From: Calonectria ilicicola
Lineage: Eukaryota > Ascomycota > Sordariomycetes > Hypocreales > Nectriaceae
Direction of reading: 5' to 3'
Length of the DNA stretch: 64,000 bases
Assembly (NCBI GenBank): GCA_020809705.1
Contig: CP085826.1
Coordinates: 4,526,001 to 4,590,000, forward strand
The notes under the pieces are model-generated. The model saw nothing but the letters and a program-made list of their open reading frames with translations, was not told where the DNA came from and made no database searches. A program made the translations under genes and the position numbers. Shown here in pieces: positions 32,215 to 42,391 of the stretch (the stretch's first letter is position 1; the number at the start of each line of letters is the position of its first letter).

Positions 32215-34731
32215 ATGGTTGCGTCAACGAAATCCAACCGATCCTTCACACCCAAGAAACCCGCCAATGGAGGGCACATCTCCAAAAAGCCGGCAAAGCC
32301 GAATGCTAGCATCTTGAGTTTCTTCAAGAAGGTGGAAAACAAGGAAGGCTCCCTCTTCCTTGGTGTGACGCCGGAAGCAAAGGCCAACGTCGACGAAGAC
32401 ATCTATGACGCCGACGATGTCGATCAATATAACGAAAGCGAGTCGCCCAGCAAGAGGAGGAAATTGAGCCAAGAACCTGAACCAAAGTCCGAGGAGACGC
32501 AGCTACCCAAAGAGGAGCCTCCGTCATCTCCGGTCACGGCCAAGGACGACTCCAAGCCGAAGCCTGCAGGAACGGCAAAGCCACGGATCAGGACTGGATT
32601 CGTAATGGATTCTGATAGCGAAGATGAATCAAATGAGCCTCTCGACTCTATCCAGCCAAAAACTGAGAACACTTTACAATGTGCGGAAACTTCCCCAGCC
32701 CACAAGGCCCAACTAGACAATTTTGCTAAGGACGAGAAGGATGACAATGACGACACGGAAAGGTTAAAACAAGAAGATTCATATGAGGGGCAATTTGACG
32801 ATTTAGAAAGCTTTGCAGAAATATCTGGGTTTGATGCGGACGATTTCGAAGGCGAGGAGATGAGGGAGATGCGATACATGCGAGAGCAAGCTCGCCTTGA
32901 AGCTGAAGAGACCACAGGTTTCCCAAGTGAGGATCTTGCCGATGAGCCCTTGGATGATGAAATGGTCCAAAATTGCCCCATATGTGAAGGCAGTCTAGCT
33001 GGTGTTTCGACAGATGAGGCCACCCGGCATGTCAACTCGTGCCTAGATGGCAATCCAATTCCTTTGCCTCAAAGGGAGAAGGCCGTACCAAACAAACCAG
33101 ATAAGGCAAATGCGACCACTAGCGTTGAATCCGGGGAAGTCAGCAAACGATTTGCCAAAGCTGCAGTCCCTCGGCCTGGACAATCAAGTCCGTTTGATCT
33201 AACTACACCTGGAAACGCCTCCAAGTCTGCTTTCTCCAAACTCATGTCCAATAAGGTCGAGGATACAGCTTGGGCAACAGCTGCCGCTGCTGAACATGCA
33301 GCTCGAGGTAAGCCCGCGTATGAAAGAACCTGCCCGTTCTACAAGATCATGCCAGGGTTCTTCATTTGCGTGGACGCATTTCGATATGGCGCAGTCGAGG
33401 GTTGCAAGGCATACTTCTTAAGTCATTTCCATAGTGATCACTATATCGGTTTGACCGCGAAGTGGAGCCACGGTCCAATATACTGCAGCAAGGTCACAGG
33501 AAGCCTCGTCAAGCAGCAGCTCCGAACCGCTGCAAAATGTGTGGTAGAGCTGGAATTTGAGAAGCCTTATGACATTCCGGGAACCGAAGGCGCTTCTGTC
33601 ACCATGATCCCTGCAAACCATTGTCCTGGAAGTTCACTCTTTCTTTTCCAGAAAACAATGGGCAAGGGCCCGAATGGTCGAGTTCAGAGAATCCTTCATT
33701 GTGGTGATTTTCGAGCATGTCCAGCTCACGTTGCACATCCTCTTCTTAAACCTGAGACGATTGACTCCATTTCCGGCAAGAGCAAACTGCAGAAGATCGA
33801 CATCTGCTATCTTGACACGACGTATTTAAATCCTCGATATTCATTCCCGCCACAAAACGACGTCATCAAGGCTTGCGCGGACTTGTGCAAATCACTGTCA
33901 CCTGATCCCAACTGCAAGGACGATGTGTGGGATAAGTCGGCGAATGCTGCTGGAACACCAGTCGTCAGCAGATTCTTCCAAAGCACAAAAGGCAACGAGG
34001 ACCTACAGCCCGCAACAAAGCAAGGGCCAAAACAACGGCTCCTAGTTGTTTGCGGCACTTATTCTATCGGCAAGGAACGCATATGTGTCGCGATTGCAAA
34101 GGCCTTGAATTCTAAAATCTTTGCCGCTCCTGGAAAGATCAAGATTTGTAAACAACTAGGCGATGATGAATTGACAGCGCTGCTTACATCTAATCCTCGA
34201 GAGGCACAGGTGCATATGCAAATGCTCATGGAAATTCGCGCCGAAACCCTCCAGGAGTATCTCAACGGTTACAAACCTCACTTCAGCCGCATTGTGGGTT
34301 TTCGTCCAAGTGGATGGAACTTTCGCCCGGCTAATGGCAAATCTGTCGGGGCGAATACATCACCCGGCAGTATCCAGACCGAGCAGCTTCTCCATGGGAA
34401 AAGCTGGCGGAATCGGTTTGGTTACAAAGACTTTGTAGCACAGAGAGGTAGCACGAAGGAGGCCATGTGCTTTGGGGTGCCATACTCGGAGCACAGCAGC
34501 TTTCGAGAATTGGCCATGTTTGTCATGAGTCTGAGAATCGAAAAGGTGGTTCCGACAGTGAACGTAGGGAGCGATCAGTCTAGAAAGCGGATGAAGGCAT
34601 GGATCGATCGGTGGATGGCGGAGAGAAGAAGAGGAGGTTTAGTGATACCGCTAGTGGAAGGTGAAAACGACGAAGATAACAAGGCCTTGTGGGACGGCAA
34701 ATCCACCAAGGGTGGCGGAGCTTGGTGGTGA
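32215..34731 (+). CDS. pso2: DNA cross-link repair nuclease Pso2/Snm1
   Basis: A single exon encodes 838 aa. Pso2/Snm1 is a 5'-exonuclease of the metallo-beta-lactamase/beta-CASP family needed for interstrand cross-link repair. In order: a PIP-like segment SILSFFKK near residue 32 (without the canonical Gln); a long acidic disordered region; a UBZ4-type zinc finger with Cys254, Cys257, His272 and Cys276; the metallo-beta-lactamase core with the HxHxDH motif at 404-409 (HFHSDH) and NHCPGSS; LHCGDFRA with its metal-ligand Asp; DTTYLNPRYSFPP; and the C-terminal DRMBL part with GVPYSEHSSF carrying the late His. All catalytic ligands appear intact. The C-terminus ends GGGAWW. Length is larger than yeast Pso2 (661 aa), which is usual in filamentous fungi. 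Confidence 0.95.
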   Translation: MVASTKSNRSFTPKKPANGGHISKKPAKPNASILSFFKKVENKEGSLFLGVTPEAKANVDEDIYDADDVDQYNESESPSKRRKLSQEPEPKSEETQLPKEEPPSSPVTAKDDSKPKPAGTAKPRIRTGFVMDSDSEDESNEPLDSIQPKTENTLQCAETSPAHKAQLDNFAKDEKDDNDDTERLKQEDSYEGQFDDLESFAEISGFDADDFEGEEMREMRYMREQARLEAEETTGFPSEDLADEPLDDEMVQNCPICEGSLAGVSTDEATRHVNSCLDGNPIPLPQREKAVPNKPDKANATTSVESGEVSKRFAKAAVPRPGQSSPFDLTTPGNASKSAFSKLMSNKVEDTAWATAAAAEHAARGKPAYERTCPFYKIMPGFFICVDAFRYGAVEGCKAYFLSHFHSDHYIGLTAKWSHGPIYCSKVTGSLVKQQLRTAAKCVVELEFEKPYDIPGTEGASVTMIPANHCPGSSLFLFQKTMGKGPNGRVQRILHCGDFRACPAHVAHPLLKPETIDSISGKSKLQKIDICYLDTTYLNPRYSFPPQNDVIKACADLCKSLSPDPNCKDDVWDKSANAAGTPVVSRFFQSTKGNEDLQPATKQGPKQRLLVVCGTYSIGKERICVAIAKALNSKIFAAPGKIKICKQLGDDELTALLTSNPREAQVHMQMLMEIRAETLQEYLNGYKPHFSRIVGFRPSGWNFRPANGKSVGANTSPGSIQTEQLLHGKSWRNRFGYKDFVAQRGSTKEAMCFGVPYSEHSSFRELAMFVMSLRIEKVVPTVNVGSDQSRKRMKAWIDRWMAERRRGGLVIPLVEGENDEDNKALWDGKSTKGGGAWW

Positions 34732-35088
34732 TGAGATGGGGGGGTTTGGATTTATGGAATTGAGAATACCCATCAGCAAATACTGGGAGTTGTTTCTTGT
34801 TTGACCTTTTTTTTCCTTGTCTCTTGGGTAGCGAGCTCCATGTCTATTGATATTCCGGGTTTGGGAAATTGTCGCTTGAGATGGTGAGGATGATGGCGCA
34901 GAATGGGGGAAAGAATAGCATTTCATTATCCGTATCAGGAGCCAACGCCACATGAATCCTCGTTTTCCCATTTTCGTCAATACACCCATACATGCAAGAG
35001 CCGTTCCCTTCCAAAAACAGGTACCCCCGTGCATCGCGCTTCCAGCAGATCCCTTGTGCCTCCCAAGACGAAAGCCCAAACAATCCAC
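34732..35088. other. Convergent intergenic region (pso2 / lsm2)
   Basis: These 357 bp lie between the stop codons of pso2 and lsm2 and should hold both 3' UTRs. A T-run is at about 34807-34815. Nothing else was recognised. Confidence 0.55.
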
Positions 35089-35634
35089 TCACTTAGCCTT
35101 GGCTTGCTGGGCTGCGGCCTCTGTATCCAGCACTGTCAGTCCAGGTCCTCTTGTTCGCAAGCCGAGTCATTACTTACCTCTTCGGGTTGCATCCTCCAGC
35201 AGCTGTGTATCCACAGAAGCTGCGGGCAGGTGGACGTACCTTACCACAGAGCCACGGATGAAGACATTCTTGACAGAGCTCTGCAGGAAAGTTAGCAAAG
35301 GTTGGGCTGGGCTAGGCTGTGGGGGGTTGTTGTCAAAGGTGGCAGCGTCCGCCCGCTGTACGAACCAGGTGAGGGTACTTGAGTTCCTCGACGACTTGGA
35401 TGTCGTCAAGCTTGATGTTGAGGTACTGGTCAACGCTCTTGAGAGTGCCCTTGAGCTGGATGTCGTTCTTGAGCTCGACAGTGACCTCGTGGTCGATGAG
35501 CGTCTTGAAGAAACTGTGATTTGCGTGTAAGCCCAAATTTCATCGTTTATAAAGAAGAATGAAAATAAATAAAAATCGACACAGATGCATCAAACACCGC
35601 AGCATGGAGCCGTCGCATACCTGAAGAAGAGCAT
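35089..35634 (-). CDS. lsm2: U6 snRNA-associated Sm-like protein Lsm2
   Basis: Four exons on the minus strand, 35621-35634 (14 nt), 35366-35513, 35178-35280 and 35089-35120, encode 98 aa. Lsm2 is a subunit of the Lsm1-7 (mRNA decay) and Lsm2-8 (U6 snRNP) rings. After splicing the N-terminus reads MLFFSFFKTLIDHEVTVELK; Sm1 is DIQLKGTLKSVDQYLNIKLD and Sm2 is FIRGSVVRYVHLP, both as in yeast and human Lsm2. The last short exon gives EAAAQQAKAK. All donors and acceptors are GT/AG; one donor is weak (GTTCGT at 35365). The first intron splits codon 5 after its second base, exactly as in the SmD1 gene in this window. A CACGTGAT element lies at 35873-35880 upstream. Confidence 0.95.
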
Positions 35635-36516
35635 GGTGGTGGTGGTGGATCAGTGGGCGAGGTGATGAGGGTGTTCTGGCAGGGTGCCTAGTTCTTCCCA
35701 GCGCTCTAGGCGGCTCTTGGGGGGGCTAAAATGAGTATAAAATCAAGTAAAGGTAGCCTAGGAATGGAAATGCAGGCTACAGGCCCGGGAGAAAACGCAG
35801 TCTTCTTCAAAAGTCGATGAAATGGTGATACAATCTAGTGCCACTACCCACCACACGCAGGTAGCTAAATGTCACGTGATTATATTTATTCGGCCCACCA
35901 AAGGCGGTCTTCACCAGTGGAAGAGCGTCCACGCATGAATCGTCACCCTCTCTTCTCTTTACATGAGGAAGTGTGAAGAATTATTAAAAAGAATGATTAT
36001 CCCCGTCAATTGGTCGAATTTTATGTGGTCGTGTACATGGTCATGATGTGAATGGGGCTACCCTGATGTAATTTGAAAACTCCTTCACTGCTTACATGCT
36101 CATTTAGAACAAATACATTTTACCAGTCATTCCTTTATAACAGAGTGCGACTGTTTGGTTCAAGTTCAACATTCTTTTTCAACAATAAAGTGAGGGAGAT
36201 GAGCCCAAAATTATTCGACTTCCGGGTCCCCTCCAAAGCTCCATTTTGATCCTCAAACCCTTTGTTCATCAACACCAGAAATCAATTCTTGACCTATCAC
36301 TATGCACACCAGGTCCAGTAGCTACACCTTTTGCACTTCGAAGCAAGTGACCCATGCTCCCCTGCACCCTGCGTCGCACATGTCCAAGGCCATGCTCAAG
36401 GGCCAAAGTTTGCAAATAGATTGCCAAATTAACAATGATACCCTCCAAACGCCTCGCGTGTTTATCAAAATGATTGTTTCTTTATTCGTCACTCATGACA
36501 TCATCAACACCCATAT
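35635..36516. other. Intergenic region: lsm2 promoter and cul3 3' flank
   Basis: These 882 bp separate lsm2 from the end of cul3, both on the minus strand. The motif GTCACGTGAT occurs at 35871-35880, about 240 bp from the lsm2 start. The part 35980-36190 is AT-rich. A 72-codon plus-strand frame at 36302-36520 shows no protein character. Confidence 0.55.
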
Positions 36517-39197
36517 TTAAGCCACATAGCGGTAGAGAGATGGCGCGCCATCTTCATCAGGTCGCTCGAGGTATTCTCTGGCAATGAGATCTTCAATACG
36601 CTTTTTGATGAGTGTCACTTCAGGCCGGAACCGTCCAGAAAGCTGTGTAAGAACCTCGCTGACAAGTTGCGGGTGGCTGAGTTCCTTGCGGGACCTAAAA
36701 ACTGTCAGCATCTAATCAATTTTAATACAGCTTCCATTACTCACTTCATAATTCGGACGATCGCCGCGTCAACAATGTGGGCTCTCGTCTGGTTGTTCTT
36801 GTCCTCGGTACTCTTTCGCTCAGCAATGTCTTCAACCTTGGATACGGCATTAATGATGGGTGCCTTGATCCTCATCGCCTTGCTTTGGAATGCTGCATTG
36901 AATGAGAACTTGTCGTCAGGCTTGACGGACTTTGTCAGAGGTTCTTTGAGAAGCACTCGGGATTTGGGCGCAACAGCAATCGCAGTCAAGGTCCTCATGA
37001 GATCTGAAGTTGAGATGCTGGTCTTTTCTTGAATATCTCCAAAAGACAGCCATTCGCCTTCCTCCAGCTCATTGAAGAGCAGCAAGACAACCATAGCAAA
37101 AGTTGGGACGTTAATCTCGTATCTTCGCTCCTTGGCCAACGCGCCAGATTTCCCAGGAATAGCAGGGAACGTACACTTAACATCGGCACTTCCAGTAGTA
37201 CCGATCCAGGTTAGCTTACGTCCGTTGCGGTTTGCTAGATAAAACTGCTCAAAGCTCGCCTGCAGTCGCTTAAGCTCGGGCGGGTATGTGCAAGTGACTC
37301 GTGACCCGTCACCAATTTGGGCTGTCCTGCCCATAACCTCGGGTGGCCAGTAATTTGTAGTGAGGACATTGATGTTGAGATCAATGGTCTTGCTACCGTC
37401 TCCAACGGTGCGGATATGGTCGCGGTAGCCAGTAGTAAGTTCAGAAGAAGTGACCAAATCTCTGAACATGCCCTCAAACTTGCTGGTGAATTGCTGGCCC
37501 ATCTCCTGCTTCATGCGAGAAATGATCTGCTTCTCAACATCGTAGCTTTCAGATTTTCCATGTAGCAACCGCCTGGCCAGATGGCGTTGGTAGTATGTCT
37601 GAAACAGGTCCCTATCCTGAAGGTACCGGATCAGAACAATAGCCTTCTCCAGCACAACATCAACCTCAGCCTCCGTCTTGCCCTTGATTCCTCGCTTCAG
37701 ATTATCGTCAATGAAGAGGGACACGTATTCAGAGCTTCGATTAAACATGTTGATAAAATCTGAGAAACTCTTTGTAAGGGCGCTCTGGATAATCAAGTCG
37801 TCCTGGAAACACTGGGTCAGGAGGTTGTCAAACTTGTCCTTCAGTCGCAAAACATCGTCCACCCATTTGATCGCTGCTGCAGTCTGTTGTGCTGCGGGGT
37901 TCAAGGTCTTGGACTTCTCTCCCTCTCCGCCCTCCTCTCCGTCCTGGGCTGTCGAAAAATCTGTATTCTTGAGGACGCTCTCGATTTCAATGCCGAGTTC
38001 CACAACACGCCGTTGTAAAATATCGCGAAGGGCCATCTTCTTTTCGTCTACTCTTGAAATCAACTTGTAGAGGATGGACAGATCGTCAATCTTGTCATTG
38101 TCAATCATCCACTTCAACCCACTTCCTTCCAAGGCCAAGAATTCCAACAGGTGAGCAAGGATGAGCTCATCATCAATCGTCTTAGTAACCTTGGGCAGGG
38201 TTTCAAGCTCAATCGTAGTTCCGCATCTATCGACCTCTTCATTTAATCTTTGTTGGGTATGTCGCAGCCAGGCTCCAGCATCTGAGTCACGAAGGAGCCG
38301 CTCGCACTCTGAAGAGTAAAAGTTCTGACTGTTCTGTAAGAACCTGGGCTCAAAGACGGTGAGATAGAGTTTTTCGTTTTCGTTTTCGTCCTCAGTCTCG
38401 TATAGGCAGCTAAGCATCCGACTACAGCTTCGGATAAGGGTCCTGTCGATGATATCGCCTTCTCGCTCCATGTTGACCTGGTCAAGAATCACTGAGATCA
38501 AAATGTCAATGACTTGGTCCCGAGAGTTTGCATTCAAGCAAGATCGAAGAATATGGTCTCGGAAAAGAGCAATGGTGGTGGCAAAGATGGGGACTCGTTG
38601 GGATTCAAGCTGGGTGTATCCTCGGTCAAGGTACATGAGAATATCGGCAGTCATGTTCATGGACATGTTATGATCCTCCCACGTATCTCTAAGGCCCTTC
38701 AGGAATTTTTCACCCGTTTGCCTTCTTTCATTGACCGAGGTGGCCGAGTTCCGGTCTACACCAATATTGATCAAGCTCTTGGTGACAAGGACCTCAATTT
38801 TGGGAATCACATGTTCAGCGAACCATTGCTCCTCAAATTCCTTGACTCGATCATAGAGCACTTCGCCCTTCTTCTTAAGAACTATTTTATAGGCTGCTCG
38901 GTAGAGTTCTTCAAAGGAAAGTCGACTGCAGTTCTTGTTATGGATGTCGCGGAGTGCTTCCTTCAGCATATTCCAGCATGCTTCAAAATCGGCACTCTCA
39001 CCAGGTCCGTTCGGCTATCGTTGGGTCTAGTTAGCGATCTCGGCTCTGAATGATCCGGAGTGCATCGGCCGGCTAGGAATGGCCGAGGCGGGCCTCGTTC
39101 TAGACGCTTCCATCTGAGCTGTTTCACTTACACGCACGATACGACGAGGAGGACGAATGCGCCCAGCCCGGGCAGCACCACCACGACCTGAAATCAT
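36517..39197 (-). CDS. cul3: Cullin-3, E3 ubiquitin ligase scaffold
   Basis: Three exons on the minus strand, 39132-39197, 36745-39014 and 36517-36694, give 837 aa. Cul3 bridges BTB-domain adaptors and the RING protein Rbx1. The spliced N-terminus contains a Gly/Arg-rich start (MISGRGGAARAGRIRPPRR), then the first cullin repeat (ADFEACWNMLKEALRDIH). The repeats run to about residue 400, followed by the cullin homology domain (LARRLLHGKSESYDVEKQII, MFRDLVTSSEL, YWPPEVM, LLLFNE). The C-terminal winged helix carries the NEDD8 site: VRIMKSRK with Lys779. The last intron (36695-36744) interrupts the codon of this lysine; if retained, translation would stop immediately after it. A 117-bp intron follows the short basic first exon. 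The NEDD8-E1 gene uba3 lies 15 kb away. Confidence 0.95.
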
Positions 39198-39848
39198 TTT
39201 TCAAAATATTTTCCGTGTATTTTGGTTGGACGTCGCCGTAATCGGGTCGTTGGAGAGGTAAGGGTGGTTGAATGCTGAGCAGGGAACCTCGCCGCCTGGA
39301 AGCTGGGATGGTGGGGTAACTGGGCACCAGAGCGTCTCCGGTTCCAAGGGAAAAAAGCGTCGCGGGGTGCGATAAAATACGCGGAAAATGCAAGTTACTA
39401 AACGACAGAGAGTCCCCCAAGGATACAGCTGAATAAGAGACTCAGGATACGAAGGGGGAGCTCGGAGTTGGGCGTCGGGCCAGCTTGGAGGCGTTTGTCA
39501 TGGTGCAGGTTGCGAGGCTCGGAATTTATGGGTGGCTACCAGACTGCGTGCTGAGCTGCCCCATGAACGGCGCGGGTCGGCTTATCGATAAACAAACAGC
39601 ACCAATTAACGTTGGTAGATTGCATGGCCATAGCGCCTCACTTGTCAGCCCCAGCGGGAGTCACGTGCAGTCCTTCCTCGCAGCCTCGCTAGCAGCTCCG
39701 CTGAATTCTCAATTTGCAGGCTGGGTTATATAGCTTGCCGACACCGACGAAGCGCGCCGACCTTGACGTCTCACGGCACACACTCCTCCTCCACCCAACC
39801 CCTCATCACCCCCTGCTGTAGCGTCTCAACACTCGCAGGCCGCCCAAC
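39198..39848. promoter_or_regulatory. Bidirectional promoter cul3/smD1
   Basis: This 651-bp region lies between two divergent genes. It contains GTCACGTG at 39660-39667, CCAAT in CACCAATTAAC near 39602, and ATCGATAA near 39585. Functions are inferred only from motif resemblance. Confidence 0.5.
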
Positions 39849-40405
39849 ATGAAGCTGGTTCGGTAAGCAGTTTCCCCTTCCCCTCCCCCTCCCTGCCTGC
39901 GCTCGGATTGTGCTGAGCTTCTCTTTCAAAGCATGAGCTCCTCGACTAACTCGGCGCGACCAGATTCTTGATGAAATGCGCCAACGAAACGGTGACAATT
40001 GAATTGAAAAATGGTACGTATACCCTGCTGTCCCTGCCAACGGCTTCAAGATGCTTCGGCTGTGATAAGTGCGGTTCCAAGTTCAAGGCACTAACATAAA
40101 ATGTCTTAGGCACCATCGTCCACGGCACTATTGCCTCGGTCTCCCCTCAGATGAACACAGCCCTCCGCACCGTCAAGATGACCGCCAAGGGACAGGAGCC
40201 CATCTCTCTCGACACCATGAACATTCGTGGCTCCACCATCCGCTACTTTATTCTCCCCGACTCGCTACCCCTCGACACCCTACTAATCGACGACGCGCCC
40301 AAGCCCAAGAACAAGGCCCGCAAGGAGGCCGAGCGTGGCGGCCGAGGGCGTGGCAGGGGCGGCGGCAGAGGTCGCGGCCGTGGCCGTGGTCGGGGACGTG
40401 GTTAA
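39849..40405 (+). CDS. smd1: Spliceosomal Sm protein D1
   Basis: Three exons, 39849-39862 (14 nt), 39964-40013 and 40110-40405, give 119 aa. SmD1 is one of the seven proteins forming the Sm ring on U1, U2, U4 and U5 snRNAs. The spliced N-terminus is [20 protein letters not shown]; Sm1 follows with [20 protein letters not shown] and Sm2 with [14 protein letters not shown]. The C-terminus has the typical arginine-glycine tail ([17 protein letters not shown]...), the substrate of symmetric arginine methylation and SMN-type recognition. The last intron is preceded by a CTAAC branch. Length matches the family. The first intron interrupts codon 5 in phase 2, aligned without gaps with that of lsm2. 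It is head-to-head with cul3 and tail-to-tail with mtq2. Confidence 0.96.
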
Positions 40406-40700
40406 ACGGGAAGAAGCTATAATGAGGTGGATATCTAGCAGCGGGACACTTGAGCTCGAATGGAGAAATTGCGGGGACAGAAACGGAGATGTCGGGGCAT
40501 ATCGACGATATCAACATGCAACTGGAACCTGGCGTTTGGGATGTTTGGCCATAAAACAACTGTATGAATCATCGGCGGGTGGGTATCGCTTCGGTATGGA
40601 AAGATATCTGGAATACATGCTTTTACACGCCACCACCAACTTGTCCTCTTCTCTTTTTTTCTCTCTCGTTTTTTTATTCGCTTTCCCTCAAGGTGCCGTA

Positions 40701-41462
40701 TTAATCTGTTGAAGAAAATTCCCGCCAAATACGTACAACCTGAAGCTTCTCCCACCCAGCTTGCTTCCCGCTCGAACGAGCCGTCAAGGTCCTCCACTCA
40801 GGACCGAATTCTTCGATGCGCCGTTTAACCTCTTCGGGCTTGTTCTGGGCACAGAGGAGGATGTAGGCACATCCGCGGCGGGACAGGATGCGAGGCAGCG
40901 CTTCAATAAGGCGGTCTGTAGTCTCCATGCCGTCCCGGCCACCAGCGTACGACAAGGCCAGCAGGTACGAGTCGTCATCGAATGACGGCTTCTTCGCCTC
41001 GGACAGGTCGTCGGCAGAAAAGGCCTCTGGGCGAACAGGCATCTCCGGAGTGGGCACGTAAGGAGGGTTAAAGATGAGGACGTCGATGGCCCCGTCTCGC
41101 CACGGCGCCGTTAGATCGCCCTTGCAGGAGCCCAGGTACATGCCGTGCGTCTCCGGGTTATCCAGCTGGGCCTTGGCGGCCGTTGCAACTGTGGCGCGGC
41201 ATGCAAAGGCGTTCATGTCGACGCCGGCGGTGAGGACCTGGCGGGTGCCAAAAATGGTCTTTGCGTGGGCGTGGACGAAGCTGATGACCACGCCTGAGCC
41301 TGTGCCTATCTCCACCACCAGCGGCGCGGCATCGGGGAAGGCCTTGTGTAAGAAGGCCGTCTCAGTGTCGGAGGAGAGCGTGTCGAGGAGAAGGTATGAG
41401 TCCTCTGCGGGCTCATATACCCGCTCGTAGGGGACATGATCTGTATCCGGCGTTGGCAACAT
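40701..41462 (-). CDS. mtq2: eRF1 methyltransferase catalytic subunit Mtq2 (HemK2)
   Basis: A single exon encodes 253 aa. Mtq2, with its activator Trm112, methylates the glutamine of the GGQ loop of release factor eRF1. The Rossmann fold is clear: SAM-binding EIGTGSGVV at residue 51, acidic residue in AGVDMNAFACRAT, and the catalytic motif NPPYVPTPE starting at residue 132. The N-terminus HVPYERVYEPAEDSYLLLD is the substrate-positioning segment common to HemK2/N6AMT1. The ATG at 41462 was chosen because the open frame further upstream contains no ATG and the family begins here. Yeast Mtq2 is 221 aa, so the length is normal. A CACGTGAT element lies about 100 bp upstream. Confidence 0.95.
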   Translation of the reverse strand: MLPTPDTDHVPYERVYEPAEDSYLLLDTLSSDTETAFLHKAFPDAAPLVVEIGTGSGVVISFVHAHAKTIFGTRQVLTAGVDMNAFACRATVATAAKAQLDNPETHGMYLGSCKGDLTAPWRDGAIDVLIFNPPYVPTPEMPVRPEAFSADDLSEAKKPSFDDDSYLLALSYAGGRDGMETTDRLIEALPRILSRRGCAYILLCAQNKPEEVKRRIEEFGPEWRTLTARSSGKQAGWEKLQVVRIWREFSSTD

Positions 41463-41810
41463 TTCCTCTTTTTTTGTGTACGTTGATGAACTCTTCTTAT
41501 GCTGCCGTTGCGTTGATAATTGCTTCAAAACGTGAAAAACCCATCAGGCTTCAGATGTGGAGAGGCACGTGATGTGGGCATGTTAGACATAGAGAGATGG
41601 AATATGCGGAGGTTCTTTAACTAAAAATGAACCTCATTAGTGAAGATTATTTTATTATTTCATTAGTCTCTCCTTGCAAGTATGCATTTGGCTCGATGAC
41701 AATGTTGAGACCAATGGCTGCCCAATGTGGCGATGAAACTCCCCCAACTCAAGCATCAACCCGACGATTCCAGTAGACGCCGGCTAATATCGTTCCTCCA
41801 CCACAATCTG
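41463..41810. promoter_or_regulatory. mtq2 promoter region
   Basis: These 348 bp lie upstream of mtq2 and downstream of the Cys-rich small gene, both on the minus strand. The motif GCACGTGAT is at 41565-41573. An AT-rich patch is near 41615-41660. Confidence 0.5.
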
Positions 41811-42125
41811 TTACAAAATTACGCATATGCCTCTCCCAGGAAACTTCATCTCGCACCCCCAGTCCTCCTTGCCAGGTCCAGCTCCCCATTTGATGCCCCA
41901 GCCCATGGCCTCCACCATCCGTACCAAGTTGCGGTCATACACGCCGCCGAGATCGCATCGCGGACAGGGCCTGCTTCGCGTGCGGAGATACTTTGGGGTC
42001 TGCTTGACTGAGCCATCGCAGAAGCTGGGGCATGTGTTGAAGCCCAAGAAAGGCTCGCAGGGCTCGACGATGACGACCCATACATGTTTGCAGACTTTGT
42101 GTTCGAAATAGATGAGGCCGCACAT
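41811..42125 (-). CDS. Cys-rich small protein, function unknown
   Basis: A single open frame of 104 aa begins with ATG at 42125. Ten cysteines and one histidine are arranged in zinc-ribbon-like fashion: MCGLIYFEHKVCKHVWVVIV gives Cys2, Cys12 and His14, followed by PCEPFLGFNTCPSFCDG and then a second cluster RPCPRCDLGGVYD. The C-terminus has KWGAGPGKEDWGCEMKF. Many filamentous ascomycetes encode small cytosolic proteins of this style, beginning with a C..H segment and carrying a central CPxCD pair; that family resemblance is from memory and no function is known. There is no signal peptide. The other two minus-strand frames in this stretch lack the CxxC spacing and are shadows. A real gene is likely but not proven. 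Confidence 0.62.
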   Translation of the reverse strand: MCGLIYFEHKVCKHVWVVIVEPCEPFLGFNTCPSFCDGSVKQTPKYLRTRSRPCPRCDLGGVYDRNLVRMVEAMGWGIKWGAGPGKEDWGCEMKFPGRGICVIL

Positions 42126-42391
42126 TGCTGCTTTTGCAAGATTTCAACGACGCAGGATGCTGGGGACCGTGTAGTTCATTGAACCGCGTTGGTAGAATCG
42201 AGTTTGATCAAGTGAGAGAATGAAATAGTCTGTCGTGAATAAATAAGTGGAAGCAAGTTTTGTGATCAGATGCAGACAGGTGACGGCAATTTTATTTTTC
42301 CAACGTAAATGCAATTGCTACTTCGCTATTCTATCAAGCAATCTATCCAAAGCTTTTCAGTGGGAAGGGTCCCGGTTCTATGCAGTCTCAT

